A program made the translations under genes and the position numbers. A stretch of DNA of 64,000 nucleotides from Sparassis latifolia (Eukaryota > Basidiomycota > Agaricomycetes > Polyporales > Sparassidaceae). The stretch is from positions 1,798,001 to 1,862,000 of the forward strand of contig CM031563.1 in assembly GCA_018466975.1 (NCBI GenBank). The letters run 5' to 3'. Below the pieces are notes generated by a model. That model was given only the letters and a program-made list of their open reading frames with translations. It was not told the DNA's origin and searched no databases. Position 1 is the first letter of the stretch. The number at the start of each line of letters is the position of its first letter. Below, one piece after another: positions 11,401-21,321 of the stretch.

Positions 11401-11848
11401 CTCCCTGTGGAGAACCTTGAGCATAGACAAAATTCTGCGTAGGATCTACCCAGTTTGTTGGATCAAGTTCGAAGAGGTGACCAGTATATCCTGACAGTTG
11501 TGTCTGAGGAAACTCAAGAACTGCATCGTCAGAATAGTGAAATAAAATGTCGAGTGTAGTCTTGCGAGTAATTCGTACGTTCTTCTCTGTCCAGGATGCA
11601 TGAGTGCTGTCCGGCAGTATACCAGCTGGGGGGATAGGTACGAGATGAAGCTGAGGCTCTGGTTGTGCTCGAAAATGCTGCAAGACAATTTCAAAGGCAT
11701 TATGGACATCAGGAGGCACTAGAATGGGGCCGGTGAGAGGGATAAGGCGCTGCAAGGAGTACATGTCATGTCTAATATCAATGGATGCGGCGCCATCTCC
11801 TGAGCCCGATGACGAGTCCTCGAGATTGACTACTGGCAGAGGAAGCAT
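8456..11848 (-). CDS. Transposase-like protein (MULE-type?), multi-exon, possibly degenerate
   Basis: Starts at 11848 (MLPLPVVNLEDSSSG) and runs through several exons. First junction 11314 | 11268 region joins HSTC to QGCKVCPQAD, a CxxC cluster. Later blocks: CNTCT, CHGEHSHPIPLPTKTP with a His/Cys pair, REHLRSYIRQAKENHFPEG; then LQCDIAFKRVVGFKEFELGG, which has the D of a DDE core, and ILQITTDQHLGQAKG with a second D; HRILRLCTVHIYRNV; VSGADWVRDKLNS; DHHSNLIESQHADANCEG and AVGGVLRGRHLDMLKLK; C-terminal KRIISANQALVKRTRALN. This order (zinc-binding head, D...D...E core, QHADANREG tail) is that of a large uncharacterised Agaricomycete family I take to be MULE-like transposase relatives. One junction near 11020-11060 needs a frameshift, so this copy may be dead. 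Family name is from memory. Confidence 0.5.
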
Positions 11849-13045
11849 GGCATAACGATGTGGAGGGACAGAAACTCAGCTATGCCTTGGTGCATTCATG
11901 CACGACGGAGGCCGCGTAAAATCATGGCACCACAAAAAAACATGTCATTGGGAAACTACGGGGCTACAGAGCGAGAGCGGTCAAGACCAGACAAAGCAAA
12001 TTACCTGTGACATAAGCCTCTATCGGAAAATGGTTGACGACCGTGTTCAAGTAAGGCTGGACAATGAAAAATGAGACGGAAAAGACCTGAAGGAGTAACA
12101 TGAATGATGGGTAAACACAAGCATCAGGCGAGACTTTCACCTCATGCTGCTTTTCCATTCATTTGGCCGGCAGGTCGAACGAGGTTGAAATTTCTGTTGC
12201 AGGCACAGTGCCGATGCAATCTAGTGAGTGCCGGGAGAAGACATGGTTCTATCTAGCCATTCTAGGAGACGTGACATGGCATACCCCCCATGGATGAGTG
12301 AGCATCATGGTAAGCCTTACAGTAGGGTTATGCAGTCGAAGCTTATACCAACGGCGGGCTCGGAGGCTGCACGGCATATACCGTCCGAGAGCCCTGCCTA
12401 GCTCCTCAGTCCGTTTCTTTCCGTCATCAATCTTATCTCGTATCTTGGGGGGCGTCAATCGAATCCGAACAATCGACCGTACACTCAGTCACGGTTGGGC
12501 GATCGCGATACCGGATAGCGTACTACGTAAGCAAATTGCAGACTGACGTCAGCTGCCTGGATCATCGACCAACGACACAGCAGTCCAAATTAGGCTTGTG
12601 TGTTCGTCTCCGCTTGGATGCCACAACAAGCTTTATCACCCCGAAAATCGTGTATTCGTGATCGTATTTCTGTTTCGTACCAAAAATCTTCACACAGGTC
12701 AAATCGAACTAGTAGTACACACCGAGAAGAGTAGAGCTACGAGGAGGACCATCGTAGGATCGCACTGAAGGAGGCAGCACGTATTTACTCCAAACACAAA
12801 ACTCGTACAAATGAAGATAGAAAAGCCACATTCCAACAAGACTAACGAATGTATGTTCTTCGTCTGTTATGTCAACTTGAAAAATAGTGAGTTTATTGCA
12901 GCCACGCGAATTTGGAGCGGCTTACCGCATCAAAGAGGACTTCTGCTGCTAGAGATTGTAAGAAGTCTCGACGCCACACATTGACCCACTAACGGATTAA
13001 AATGTGAGAAAGAAAAAGAATCGGAGACAGCAGGTACACATACCT
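11849..13045. other. Intergenic, repeat-bearing
   Basis: Between the transposase-like gene and the secreted-protein gene. Holds a 64-codon hydrophobic open frame (11964-12158, minus) without support, the right arm of the 30-bp inverted repeat (12451-12480), and from about 12600 the 3' flank of the secreted-protein gene, similar in order to that after copy 1. Confidence 0.45.
12451..12480 (-). repeat. 30-bp inverted repeat, right arm
   Basis: Reverse complement of 4596-4625 with one mismatch. See the left arm. Whether this is the terminal repeat of a mobile element about 7.9 kb long is open: no target-site duplication could be picked out around either arm. Confidence 0.7.
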
Positions 13046-13480
13046 TCAGGATTCGAAGTAGAATGTGAAGAAGTACGCGGGATCGCCACCGTAAAGTGTG
13101 TTGTAACACACATTCAGGTTCGGCAGCTGCACCGAGTTCTGGCAGTCTCCGCCCTCGCAAGCGAAGATGGTGAGGTCCCAGGTGCTGCCGCTGGGGCTGT
13201 ACGCCATGATGGATTCATACGGGAAGTTGGGGGTATAGCACTGGTTGAGACCCAGCCCCCCAATATCAACGGTGTCCTGGCTACCGCCGCAATTCTCCCC
13301 GTTGAAGAAGAGGATTGAATCGTAGTCGGGGTAGGAGATGTCAGCGTTCGGGGCCTTGCTGGTCGCTTCCTCGACGGTGGGTTCCGCACGACGCTCGAGA
13401 GAGGCGGGGGCGGGGGACGCCTGAGCGACGCCAAAGGCGAGGGCACAGATGAGGAAGGTGGAGCGGATGGAGAAACGCAT
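13046..13480 (-). CDS. Small secreted protein, 144 aa
   Basis: Single exon. MRFSIRSTFLICALAFGVAQA is a clear signal peptide; the mature part begins SPAPASLERRAEPTVEEA, with an RR that may be a Kex2 site. Then ADISYPDYDSILFFNGENC and GLGLNQCYTP, a block ending WDLTIFACEGGDCQ, NLNVCYNTLYGGDPAY and the end TFYFES. Six Cys in the mature chain would allow three disulphides. The ATG at 13480 is chosen over 13543 because the leader starts there and a TATA box lies 80 bp upstream. I do not recognise the fold. A decayed paralogue lies at 2.9-3.3 kb and 3'-end relics at 36.3 and 53.0 kb, so this is a multiplied family, as often seen for secreted fungal proteins that face hosts or rivals; that role is inference. 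Confidence 0.8.
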   Translation of the reverse strand: MRFSIRSTFLICALAFGVAQASPAPASLERRAEPTVEEATSKAPNADISYPDYDSILFFNGENCGGSQDTVDIGGLGLNQCYTPNFPYESIMAYSPSGSTWDLTIFACEGGDCQNSVQLPNLNVCYNTLYGGDPAYFFTFYFES

Positions 13481-13560
13481 GTCTGTGAATGTGCAGGAGA
13501 GCTGGGGATGCAGGCAAGAGACAATGTCGACTCTGAGGAACAAAGAGTGACGGTAGGCCA

Positions 13561-13570
13561 GCTTTTATAG
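13561..13570 (-). promoter_or_regulatory. TATA box of the secreted-protein gene
   Basis: CTATAAAAGC on the minus strand, 81-90 bp upstream of the ATG at 13480. The equivalent block in the decayed copy reads CTACAAAAGC (near 3306), so both the box and its loss can be followed between paralogues. Confidence 0.65.
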
Positions 13571-14512
13571 AAGGAATGCGAGCGCGTAGGCCCTCATACG
13601 CCGTGGTTGTCGGCGTCGAGATGCGGAAGGAGGCACTCGTGATATGAGTGTCATGACCGAACAGGCCACCGTTCGCGCAACATATCACAGGTCAGGACGT
13701 AGACGACCAATGTGCGCGGCCAAGTCAAGGAATCGGATGGACATTGAACGGATTGACTGAGTCATAGCAATTCGCTCTACCGCCGTGTTATTGATTTTTG
13801 TAGCGCCAGTTGTAGATGCTGCACAGTTTCTGTAAATGTGCGCACGTGAATCTTTAAAGAGTACTCTTGAAGTGTGGATTTATTCCGGCGACAGCGTGTT
13901 GGACCGTTCTCTTGCAGACGGTGCACGTTCTCCTACAAGGGAACCACGGTTCAGCCACATGCCAGTACGTACCTGATCATCCCTATTCCGAAGGGATTTT
14001 CGTGTGTTGTGCCTGCAGTGCAAAATTTCAGCAAGACTGACAGTCTTCTATGTCGCCTCACAGTTCGAGTGGAGCTGAGGCATCGAACTGTTTAACGTCG
14101 AGGTTGCTCTGCTGCACGTACCGAATATTCAGGGTAGGGCGTCAATCACCATCAGTATTAACCTTCGAGAAGCACCGACTCACCTGGGTCGAAAATGACT
14201 CATCACATGTGGGTGGGAGGCGTCAAGGATGTTCAACGTATTGACAGGCAGACTGCAAGACATTGCATATTGTTTGAATGCAGGTGCGCGTGTGCTCACG
14301 GACTGATGGCAGAGAATCAAAACGAAGGTTCCGACACCCTGGATTTGCGGAGTAAACTGTATCCCCTTGGCTTTCGTGCCCTTGACAAAGAAATAGACGT
14401 ATCGGTTCATAGATAACTTGAATGCTCCAGCTTAGCTAAACAGAAATTGGCTGTCAACCGGGGCTACAACAGACACTTCAAAAATCGTTACAGCTCAGAT
14501 GCTGTGTGACAG
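13571..14512. other. No gene seen
   Basis: Upstream region of the secreted-protein gene, then short open frames only. Nothing recognisable. Confidence 0.5.
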
Positions 14513-14656
14513 TGGTACGCAATATCTGGAGGACGCCAACGTCTGCGCCTCGTCCATGTACAAGTAGACGCTACCGCGCGATAGTGGTATTGCAATATCC
14601 GGAGGAAGCCAAAGTCTGCGCCTCGCCCATGTACACGTGGACGCTACCATGCACGT
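14513..14656 (+). repeat. Diverged 72-bp tandem duplication
   Basis: Two adjacent units. Both begin TGGTA..GCAATATC and share GGAGGA.GCCAA.GTCTGCGCC, CATGTACA and GACGCTACC in the same order. The second unit starts at about 14585. Differences are scattered substitutions and one single-base length change, so the duplication is not recent. Confidence 0.75.
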
Positions 14657-15734
14657 CGGGGTGCACGTGCTCAGGCTGTCAAAGCATATGTGAACTGTAT
14701 TCTAAATTCTTCCAGGGATGGTTTATTCAGCACTGACGGGAGTGGGCAAAATCCGCGCATGATCGGGATATGTTGTGGACGAGGCGCACAGTAGACGCAC
14801 AGAGACGTAGGTGGACTAATCACAGAGAGAATCGGTTACAGTAAGGATCATATCGTTAAGCCCCTGGTCAAAAAATTGTGGACAGGCGCGGCGATGGGCG
14901 GTCTGCAAAAAAAACGTCCTGATGGGCGGGATTTTATGTAGCGCCCGCGACTTGGTGGATGGTCGAGCTCACATTATCCGACAGACACTCCCTTGGTAGA
15001 CACCGGCTCTTCCAACACTTGGGTTGGTGCGGAAAAAGCATTCGTGACCTCCTCCTCCGCTTACAACACTGGCAAGAAAGTAGTAAGTCTGCATATGTGC
15101 TATGAGGTTAGTTACGCTCAAAGCTGACCTCTTTACTGGCAGGCGGTCACCTACGGCTCTGGCTCCTTCTCCGGTCTGTGGTTTCCGTTAAAGTGAAATC
15201 TCACTGTTACTGAGAGCTACGCATGACAGGTGCCGAGTATGAGGAGGTGTGAGAACACCGTCTCCCTGGGCAACGGATCGACAATCAGCAAGCAGTTCTT
15301 CGGTGCCGTATCCAACTCTGAAGGATTTTAAGCTCGCTCAGAAAGCATTGACGTAGCTGATCATGTTCCTAGTATTGGCCCTTTAGATCTGACTCCAAGT
15401 CAGGGCACAATCAGGAAGTCGAGCGCAGTGAATCCCAAGTACTGGTGTGGCCGCTCGTCTGTCCGAATTGCTACCCTTGATGACTTCTCTGTGCTAGTCA
15501 CCGACAACCTCTACTCAGGGAGTCATATCCCAGCACCTTGTCGCGGTCTCCTTTGAGCCCACCAAGGTCCTCCGAGAGCGTCACGAATGCTGAGCTCACC
15601 TTTGGTGGTACCGTCGCCGCAAAATACATCGGTCCCATCGCTTACATGTAAGCGCACTGACCTTGTCGGGAAATCAGCTCACATGTATCCGACAGGTCTC
15701 TCACGTCCACTTATCACGCCTCCGATTTCTCTCG

Positions 15735-16245
15735 ACGGGCAATGGCCTCGGACAACTATCGTTGGAAGGGGATTACAGAGATGGAATTGTCTTAATGAAC
15801 ATCAACTGGCCATCGCACTGCAAAGGTGGACAAAAGATTGATTGCAATGATTTCTCACTTGGAGGACTGTTGTACCATCCTCCGACCGAGTCGGATCGCC
15901 TTCCATGTATGGCAACTAGCGTGTGATGCTGGCGTCTCAGGCCGAACATACTATGGGTTACCACTCACTCGGCGGACCCTGTAAGTCGGCAGTTATCCCA
16001 TGTATAGGGAGGATTCGGGTCAAATGTTCTAAGCAGCGGGAATTTGACCTGAGAAGATGCGCACCTACCCTGGATTTTTCCCTTATATGGGGACTTATGG
16101 GGGCTGCCAACTTACAGGATCCACCGAGTGAGTGGTAACCCATAGTATCCTGTGAGAAAAACTCTCTGTTGAGTGCACATCAATAAGCTCAAGATGCATT
16201 CAAGACAAATCCCTCTCTGTAATCTGCCTGTTTTGGCCGGTCGTG
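15735..16245. mobile_element. Insertion of about 0.5 kb in the protease pseudogene
   Basis: Comparison with the inverted copy shows continuous protease sequence ending near ...CGCCTCCGATT and resuming at GGGGTATATGTGTCGATC; the DNA between has no counterpart there. It contains a complete MITE at 15951-16145, so this is a nested structure. No terminal repeats of the outer insertion were found. Confidence 0.55.
15951..16145. mobile_element. 195-bp MITE with ~45-bp terminal inverted repeats and TA target duplication
   Basis: Left end CTATGGGTTACCACTCACTC, right end its reverse complement; the repeats continue inward as GG(C/T)GGA(C/T)CCTGTAAGT(C/T)GGCAG. TA flanks the element on both sides (15949-15950 and 16146-16147), the target duplication of Tc1/mariner/pogo-type transposases. 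It has no coding capacity; both strands give short spurious frames because of the palindromic ends. Confidence 0.88.
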
Positions 16246-16286
16246 TTTGGGGTATATGTGTCGATCACCTACGGTTCCGAGGCCTC

Positions 16287-16583
16287 ACTGTGATGGAAGG
16301 CTCAAGCACGTGAGAGTCATCCATTTGCCGGGTTGAAAAAGCCAATCACCTGGAATCCGAGTGATGCTCGGGTACAGGTGATTTTCACCATGCTGAAAAT
16401 TATATCCATTAAATGGGTGAATTGCTTCATATTCAGAGTAAACATCACCCGGTGGTTGCCCGGAATGTAGTACTCGGAGAGCGAGTGGTTCTGCTCTGGA
16501 TCACCTGCCGAATAGGGGTTGTCAACCAAATGGCGAGCGATTTTACTGGTGATTTTCACCCGATTTGGCATCCGCATTGCCAT
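16287..16583. mobile_element. Second insertion (~297 bp) in the protease pseudogene
   Basis: The other copy reads GGTTCCGAGACCATCTTAAAC without a break; here GGTTCCGAGGCC and GCCATCTTAAGC are separated by about 297 bp. Inside are two copies of GGTGATTTTCACC and imperfect inverted ends (GGGTTGAAAA..ATCACC against GGGTGAAAATCACC), so a MITE-like origin is possible but not proven. Confidence 0.5.
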
Positions 16584-16935
16584 CTTAAGCAATATCGTAT
16601 CTGGTCACCCTCATCCTCATCGCCAGTGGTGAGTGGTTTCTATAAGCGACAATATCTTCTGCACCGACGCCTACGTCCCCTGCGCGTCGGCGCTTCTGTG
16701 CCCCACTAATAGGCGCTGCCTGTAGAGCTCGCTGAACACAAACATCGGCAGCTCCTTGAGCGACATCTATCTCGTCGTTAACGATATCGGCACCTCCTCT
16801 GGCGAGGGCCTCGACTTCATCAACGGCTACGCCTTCCTCGAGCGGCTCTACAAGTGGTTCTATTCTGCGTTCGACACTGGCAACAACCGCGTTGGCTTCG
16901 CCGCGACTTCGTACACGGACGCGACGACCAACTAG

Positions 16936-17345
16936 GCACTGTGGAGCTGGCTCCTGCAGATGGCGAAATACAATGCAGAAGGTAACTGTCTAGATTTAGA
17001 CCTGCTTTGCGAGCGTTTTCCGTACGATTTTTAAGCAGTTGGATTTTGAGAGTGTATACCATTGTCCGGATTGCTGAGCCTGACGCCTTCCAGGTTCGAG
17101 ACCCTGGGCCAAGTGCCGCTAGGTGCCGCTCAGCTGTTGTGTCTGAGAGTCACCTGATGCATGAGGAATGGAACAGTGATTAAGTAGGACCGAGCTACTT
17201 ACCTCGAGATCCATTTTTTCACGGACGTCCGCCGCCTCAGGAGCCGTTGATGTGACGCCTTGACCGAATAATGATGAAAGTTGGCTGCGATCTCTTCGGA
17301 GTCGCATTTGCAGACCTATTTCCGAGCCGTCGGACAGTGATTTAC
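16936..17345 (+). repeat. 3' flank of the protease duplication
   Basis: Matches the reverse complement of about 36485-36935: both hold GTGTATACCATTGT(C/T)CGGA, GCTGAGCCTGACGCCTTC and, at the far end, GCGATCTCTTCGG(A/G)GTCGCA. The inverted segmental duplication therefore covers roughly 14.97-17.35 kb and 36.48-38.29 kb, including non-coding DNA. Confidence 0.75.
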
Positions 17346-18700
17346 CTCATCCCGGAGCCGTTAGACGCGTCCAGAGCGACGATAGTCATCCGACGTACTG
17401 TAGATGACTATGCGCTGAGCAGGCTTGCATGTGGCGAGGAGTTGGAGCGTGGAATCAAGGGTGAACGGCAGGCTGGACAACCTTCGTAGCCGGACGCTGC
17501 TTGTTCAGTGCTGCACTCTCGCCTGGTAGACAGTGAACAGATCAGCCGCAACACATCAAGCAAACCGTACACGGGCATAGCCCTCTTCGCTTTGAGGGGG
17601 TTAAAGCAACGACACGCAAAGAAAACATAGATCGACCCGGGCCCGCAAGCGCTACAGATCCTGCTTATACGTTTCGTCGTAAATTTTTTGCACAGCGTTC
17701 TTCTAGAACGCCCGACGCAAATTTAAGCTTACCAATGGGAGAGATGGCATCAAGTCTCCTGTTTGGCGCAGCTGAATTCGTGTGGTAGAATTTGGTTCTA
17801 GTTGGCGCGCGTTATATCGTGAGGCACGAAGGTTGAAACGTTGAAGCAGAGTATCTACAACCTGAGGGAGACTCGTAGCGCACCTCGGTTTTCGTGTTTC
17901 TCGACAGCGTTGAGTTGGACGAGGACCATTAATGGTATTCGCCACTGCTTTAGCCCTCTCTTGTAAGTGTTCCAGTGACGCCGACTAACGCGGACCGATT
18001 AACGCGAACTGTACGAATTCCTGTGGAACCTCGATATGGTACGCTGGACTGAGGCCGAATCGTCGAGGATTCTGATATGGCCGCGTTACATATTCCAGGT
18101 GTCTCGCCCGGATTATGTCGCGCCAGTGACTTTTTCTGCATTCGAGTTATGGTTGAGCGCAAGTAGCATCTGTCCGGATACTTGCGGTGCCTTGGTCCTG
18201 CTTCAAAGCTTCATGACCCTGAAATTGTGCAATATCCCCAAGACGGGCAAGTACCCATCGATGGAGCCAATGAATGCATATCATTGCTACACCAGCGAAA
18301 CCATCTCGTATGTCATCTCAGTAATCCACTCATCAACAAAATGTCTACTCACTTGACGTGCACCACCACTCTTGCGAACTATCAACAGAATCATTGTTCG
18401 ACCACCTTGCACGCATGATCTGCGAATGACTGACACCGCCTATACTCACGATCTGAATTGCAACCGTTTTCAACGAGCTAATAGGTCGTACGCTGGTGAT
18501 GATCAAAAAGCATTGTAACCAGCCTCTCCACGTGTGTTCAGTGCAAAATTCTTGAATGTCTCATAGGGAGTGAGAGCTACACACTGATCATCGTTGTCTC
18601 AAGCTTGGCTAGAAGATACAAGATTAATTCCAGCAGAGTGTAAGATAACGAACGACCGACATGTGAATTCATCAGCCTCCAGAGCAGTCACGAATATAGC
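17346..18700. other. No gene; possible transposon end near 17.97-18.05 kb
   Basis: No coding region supported. At 17965-18045 the sequence CCGACTAACGCGGACCGATT followed by AACGCGAACTG resembles the repeated GATTAACGCGGACC pattern of pogo/Tigger terminal repeats, with TGTGGAACCTCGATAT just downstream. Only one end is visible, so this stays a suggestion. Confidence 0.35.
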
Positions 18701-19780
18701 CGAGATAGTTTGCGGCACAGCAAAGACTGGCTGTTAATCAGAGATGTAGGCGTAGGATTCGAGCATGAGATCTCGCGTCAGAGGAGCCAGGAGGCAGGTA
18801 CCATACGCCGGGATGTCGACAAGCTCAACACGGTCACACCAATCGGAAGAACTAAGGTCCCTTTCCCCAGGACTGCCATGTCGAAGATTGACGCAGATCG
18901 TGCGAAGTATCGGCGTATGTTGAAAATCCAGGAAATCGGAACCTCCGTCAGTCCAATCGACACCACTGTACCAAGTAAGTAATGTTCACAGAGTGGCATC
19001 TCTTCTTCAGACTCACCGGGGCCCAGACTGGTCACAAGTGCTTCCAACGTTGAGATAACGGGCCTTCTCGTCACGCTGTCGTCCAGGGAGGGTGTGGCGT
19101 GGAACGATCCATCCTTGACCTCCCAACGTGGGTCGGGCAACACAGATATATACGGTCAACTGAGATTATCGACGGAAAGCCGATACGGCAACCACGCAAC
19201 GAGAGAGAACGGAAGCTTCAGGTATTTGGGATCGAATCAAAGCCAACTGCTCTGGTCTGATGTCTCAGCAGTATCTAATGTTTTGCCCCAGAAAATCAGA
19301 CGTAACCATGCGGCTAGCAAGGTCCAAGCAAATCCACAAGCAACCCTGGTTCGCCGGGGTCAGTCGTGAGACAAAGTCAACGTCACTCACTTTGTCAATC
19401 AAGACCACCTCCATAGATGCGATAACGCTAGAGATGATGAATATAGTAGAGGATCAACTGAACAGAGAGCACACAAAGAGAACATACCCGGAACCATTCG
19501 CATCAGCGGGAAGGCAATGGTAGACGCAAGACAGCAGAAGCGTATTCTCCACAGTTGCAGCACAATTTCTTTATCCTGTGGCCTGCGGTATGGCGACAAA
19601 TTGAATGATCTGGCTGGGGATAACGGCTTGCCGGAGAGTTTGAAGAATCGGACAATTTCTCGAACGAACAGCACGACAATAATTAGGGGGTGCAAATAAT
19701 AACATGAAGCTAAAAAATTGAAGATCAGTGAACATGTGGGTGGTATTACACATGAGCTATATCAGGACGAGTCAGCGTAG
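18700..19780 (-). other. Possible decayed or unrecognised membrane-protein gene
   Basis: Minus-strand pieces with exon-like character: FVREIVRFFKLSGKPL, QDKEIVLQLWRIRFCCLAST followed by a plausible GTATGT donor, ASMEVVLIDK before GTGAGT, and VSIGLTEVPISWIFNIRRYF. Phases do not agree across all junctions and I recognise no family. It sits just downstream of the DUF3295-like gene and could be a broken gene or chance. Confidence 0.25.
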
Positions 19781-19859
19781 TGCATATAGCAGAAAGCAAT
19801 AGCGTACAAGACTACACGAGCGGACGAAAATCGACCAAAGCGAAGAAATCCTACAGCAA

Positions 19860-21321
19860 TCATCTGCGCTGCTTCGCACGAATCACTCTATCGTACGACT
19901 CCGCAATAGGGTTACGATATGCAAGCACGGTCAAATGTGCACTGAGGTACGGTGGGGGCAATAACGGGTGGACAGACTCGACAGCACTGGTCTGCTCAGC
20001 TGGAGGGAAGTGGGAGGTAAAATGTATAGGAGTGCGCGGAGGGGATGGCGTAGAACGCATCGCGAGGCTAGATAGCGCGGCAAACGAGGAAGTAGAGGAC
20101 ATCGCGGACATCGTGCGCTGCCGATCGTGCGTCTTGATAAGTTGCGCCTGGACAGCGGATGGAGGCACTGCGGTGGATGTCATGGAGCGCAACGATGAGG
20201 TGGATGTGCGCCGAAGCTGTCGGTGCGCCTGAGAGGAGGAGGGCGACGTACTCGGCGAGGCCGATGTGGTCTTGATGCTTATCGGCGAGTCGGCACGGAG
20301 GCTCGATGGGGAGGACACGGTCGACATCTGAGCTTGGGCAGCATCCGATGATACGGTGAGCGGGGCGAGTGTCGCGGGCTTCGCCGGTAATGCGCCACTG
20401 TGCCCGTACGAGTGTCCGCGAATGAGGGGATGGGGACGTAACGGGGCGGCATCGGACCTACTGGTGACAGAATGAGTGGAGGGCGGCCGTGTCATGGATT
20501 GGCGTTTGGGGGGATCAGGGGATGATATGCGTGGAGGAGAGTGAGTCTCGGAGAGGGCTTTGGAGACGGGAGGCGACGGCTGCTGCTGTTGCTGCGACTG
20601 GGACGGAACATCCACTTGTGGCCGGCGCTGATCATGACGTTCTGTTGCAGTCGGTTGCGGTTTGCTCTGTTGCTGCTGAGCATGCACAGGTTGCGCGAAA
20701 TTGGCCTTCATCGGCGAGAGCGGCACTTGGCGGGCGGTGTCGCTACGGGGAAGAGTCGGTGTTTCCGCACGAGGAGTCGGCGGTCCATCCTTCTGTACAA
20801 CATCAGCCTGGACGGTGGGCGGCTTCGGAGGGTCAACAGGAGTAGCAGTGCCCTCTTCGGAATCGTACCCAGCACTCGGGGTGGCCGCGCCACTCTCACT
20901 GGACACCCACTCGTCGTCATCGTCGCCCTCCGACGGACTAGAAATCCTGAAATCTGCCTTCGGTTTCACGCCATTCGTACGAGCACTAGTGAGGGCCTGT
21001 GACGCGGGTGGCCTCCGCAAAGGCCCTTGCTCTCTCGTCGGGAGGTGATGAGCACTGTTGGTCCGTGGGTATGGCGACGTGGTACGTGCAGGAGGCTACC
21101 ACGGAAAGTCAACGACCCCATTCGCATCTTAAAAAATTCACCGACGTTACCTCGTGGTATAAGTGCGCGTTCTTCTTTGCTTTGTCGGATATTCTAGGAG
21201 GTGGTGGATCCTTCTGGGTGATTTGTAGATTAAGGCCCATCTTGGAGGAACCGTTCGACGACGAGCGGGAATGAGTGCGTGTCAATGCCGGTCGATGAGC
21301 TCGAGGAGGCATGGTTGGCAT
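19860..21321 (-). CDS. DUF1752/DUF3295-like fungal regulator, 435 aa
   Basis: Two exons: 21321..21151 and 20996..19860. The N-terminus has a basic Ser-rich start and LQITQKDPPPPRISDKAKKN. After the intron come an acidic DDDDEWVSSESGAATP block, a long Pro/Ser/Gln-rich disordered middle with a QQQQQ run, RPHPLIRGHSYG, an LxALSSL stretch and a C-terminal motif VHPLLPPPYLSAHLTVLAY followed by PIAESYDRVIRAKQ. This order is that of the fungal DUF1752/DUF3295 proteins (relatives of nitrogen/TORC1-linked regulators such as yeast Mks1); the assignment is from memory of those motifs. ATG 21321 and the in-frame ATG 21312 are equally possible. A regulatory rather than enzymatic role is expected. Confidence 0.72.

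Larger units (their letters stand above)
14968..16935 (+). pseudogene. Aspartic protease (A1, polyporopepsin-like), 5'-truncated and interrupted
   Basis: Second copy, in the opposite orientation, of the gene at 36936-38631. It lacks exons 1-2 (leader and propeptide) and starts in the intron before the first active-site exon. Readable pieces: DTGSSNTWVGAEKAF, VTYGSGSFSG, ENTVSLGNGSTIS-like, ELTFGGTVAAKYIGPI, then after insertions GEGLDFINGYAFLERL and GNNRVGFAATSYTDATTN with stop at 16933-16935. The second active-site segment (DTGTT in the other copy) is destroyed. Frame breaks are frequent, and two stretches absent from the other copy are inserted at about 15735-16245 and 16287-16583. It does keep the C in GTCTCCCTGGGC that the other copy has lost. 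The shared 3' flank extends to about 17345. Confidence 0.85.

Noticed and set aside
17045..17110. tRNA-like T-arm (CCAGGTTCGAGACCCTGG) downstream of the protease relic
   Set aside because: No acceptor or anticodon arm can be folded around it, and the paralogous flank (36.77 kb) has a broken stem. It is a chance palindrome in the duplicated flank.
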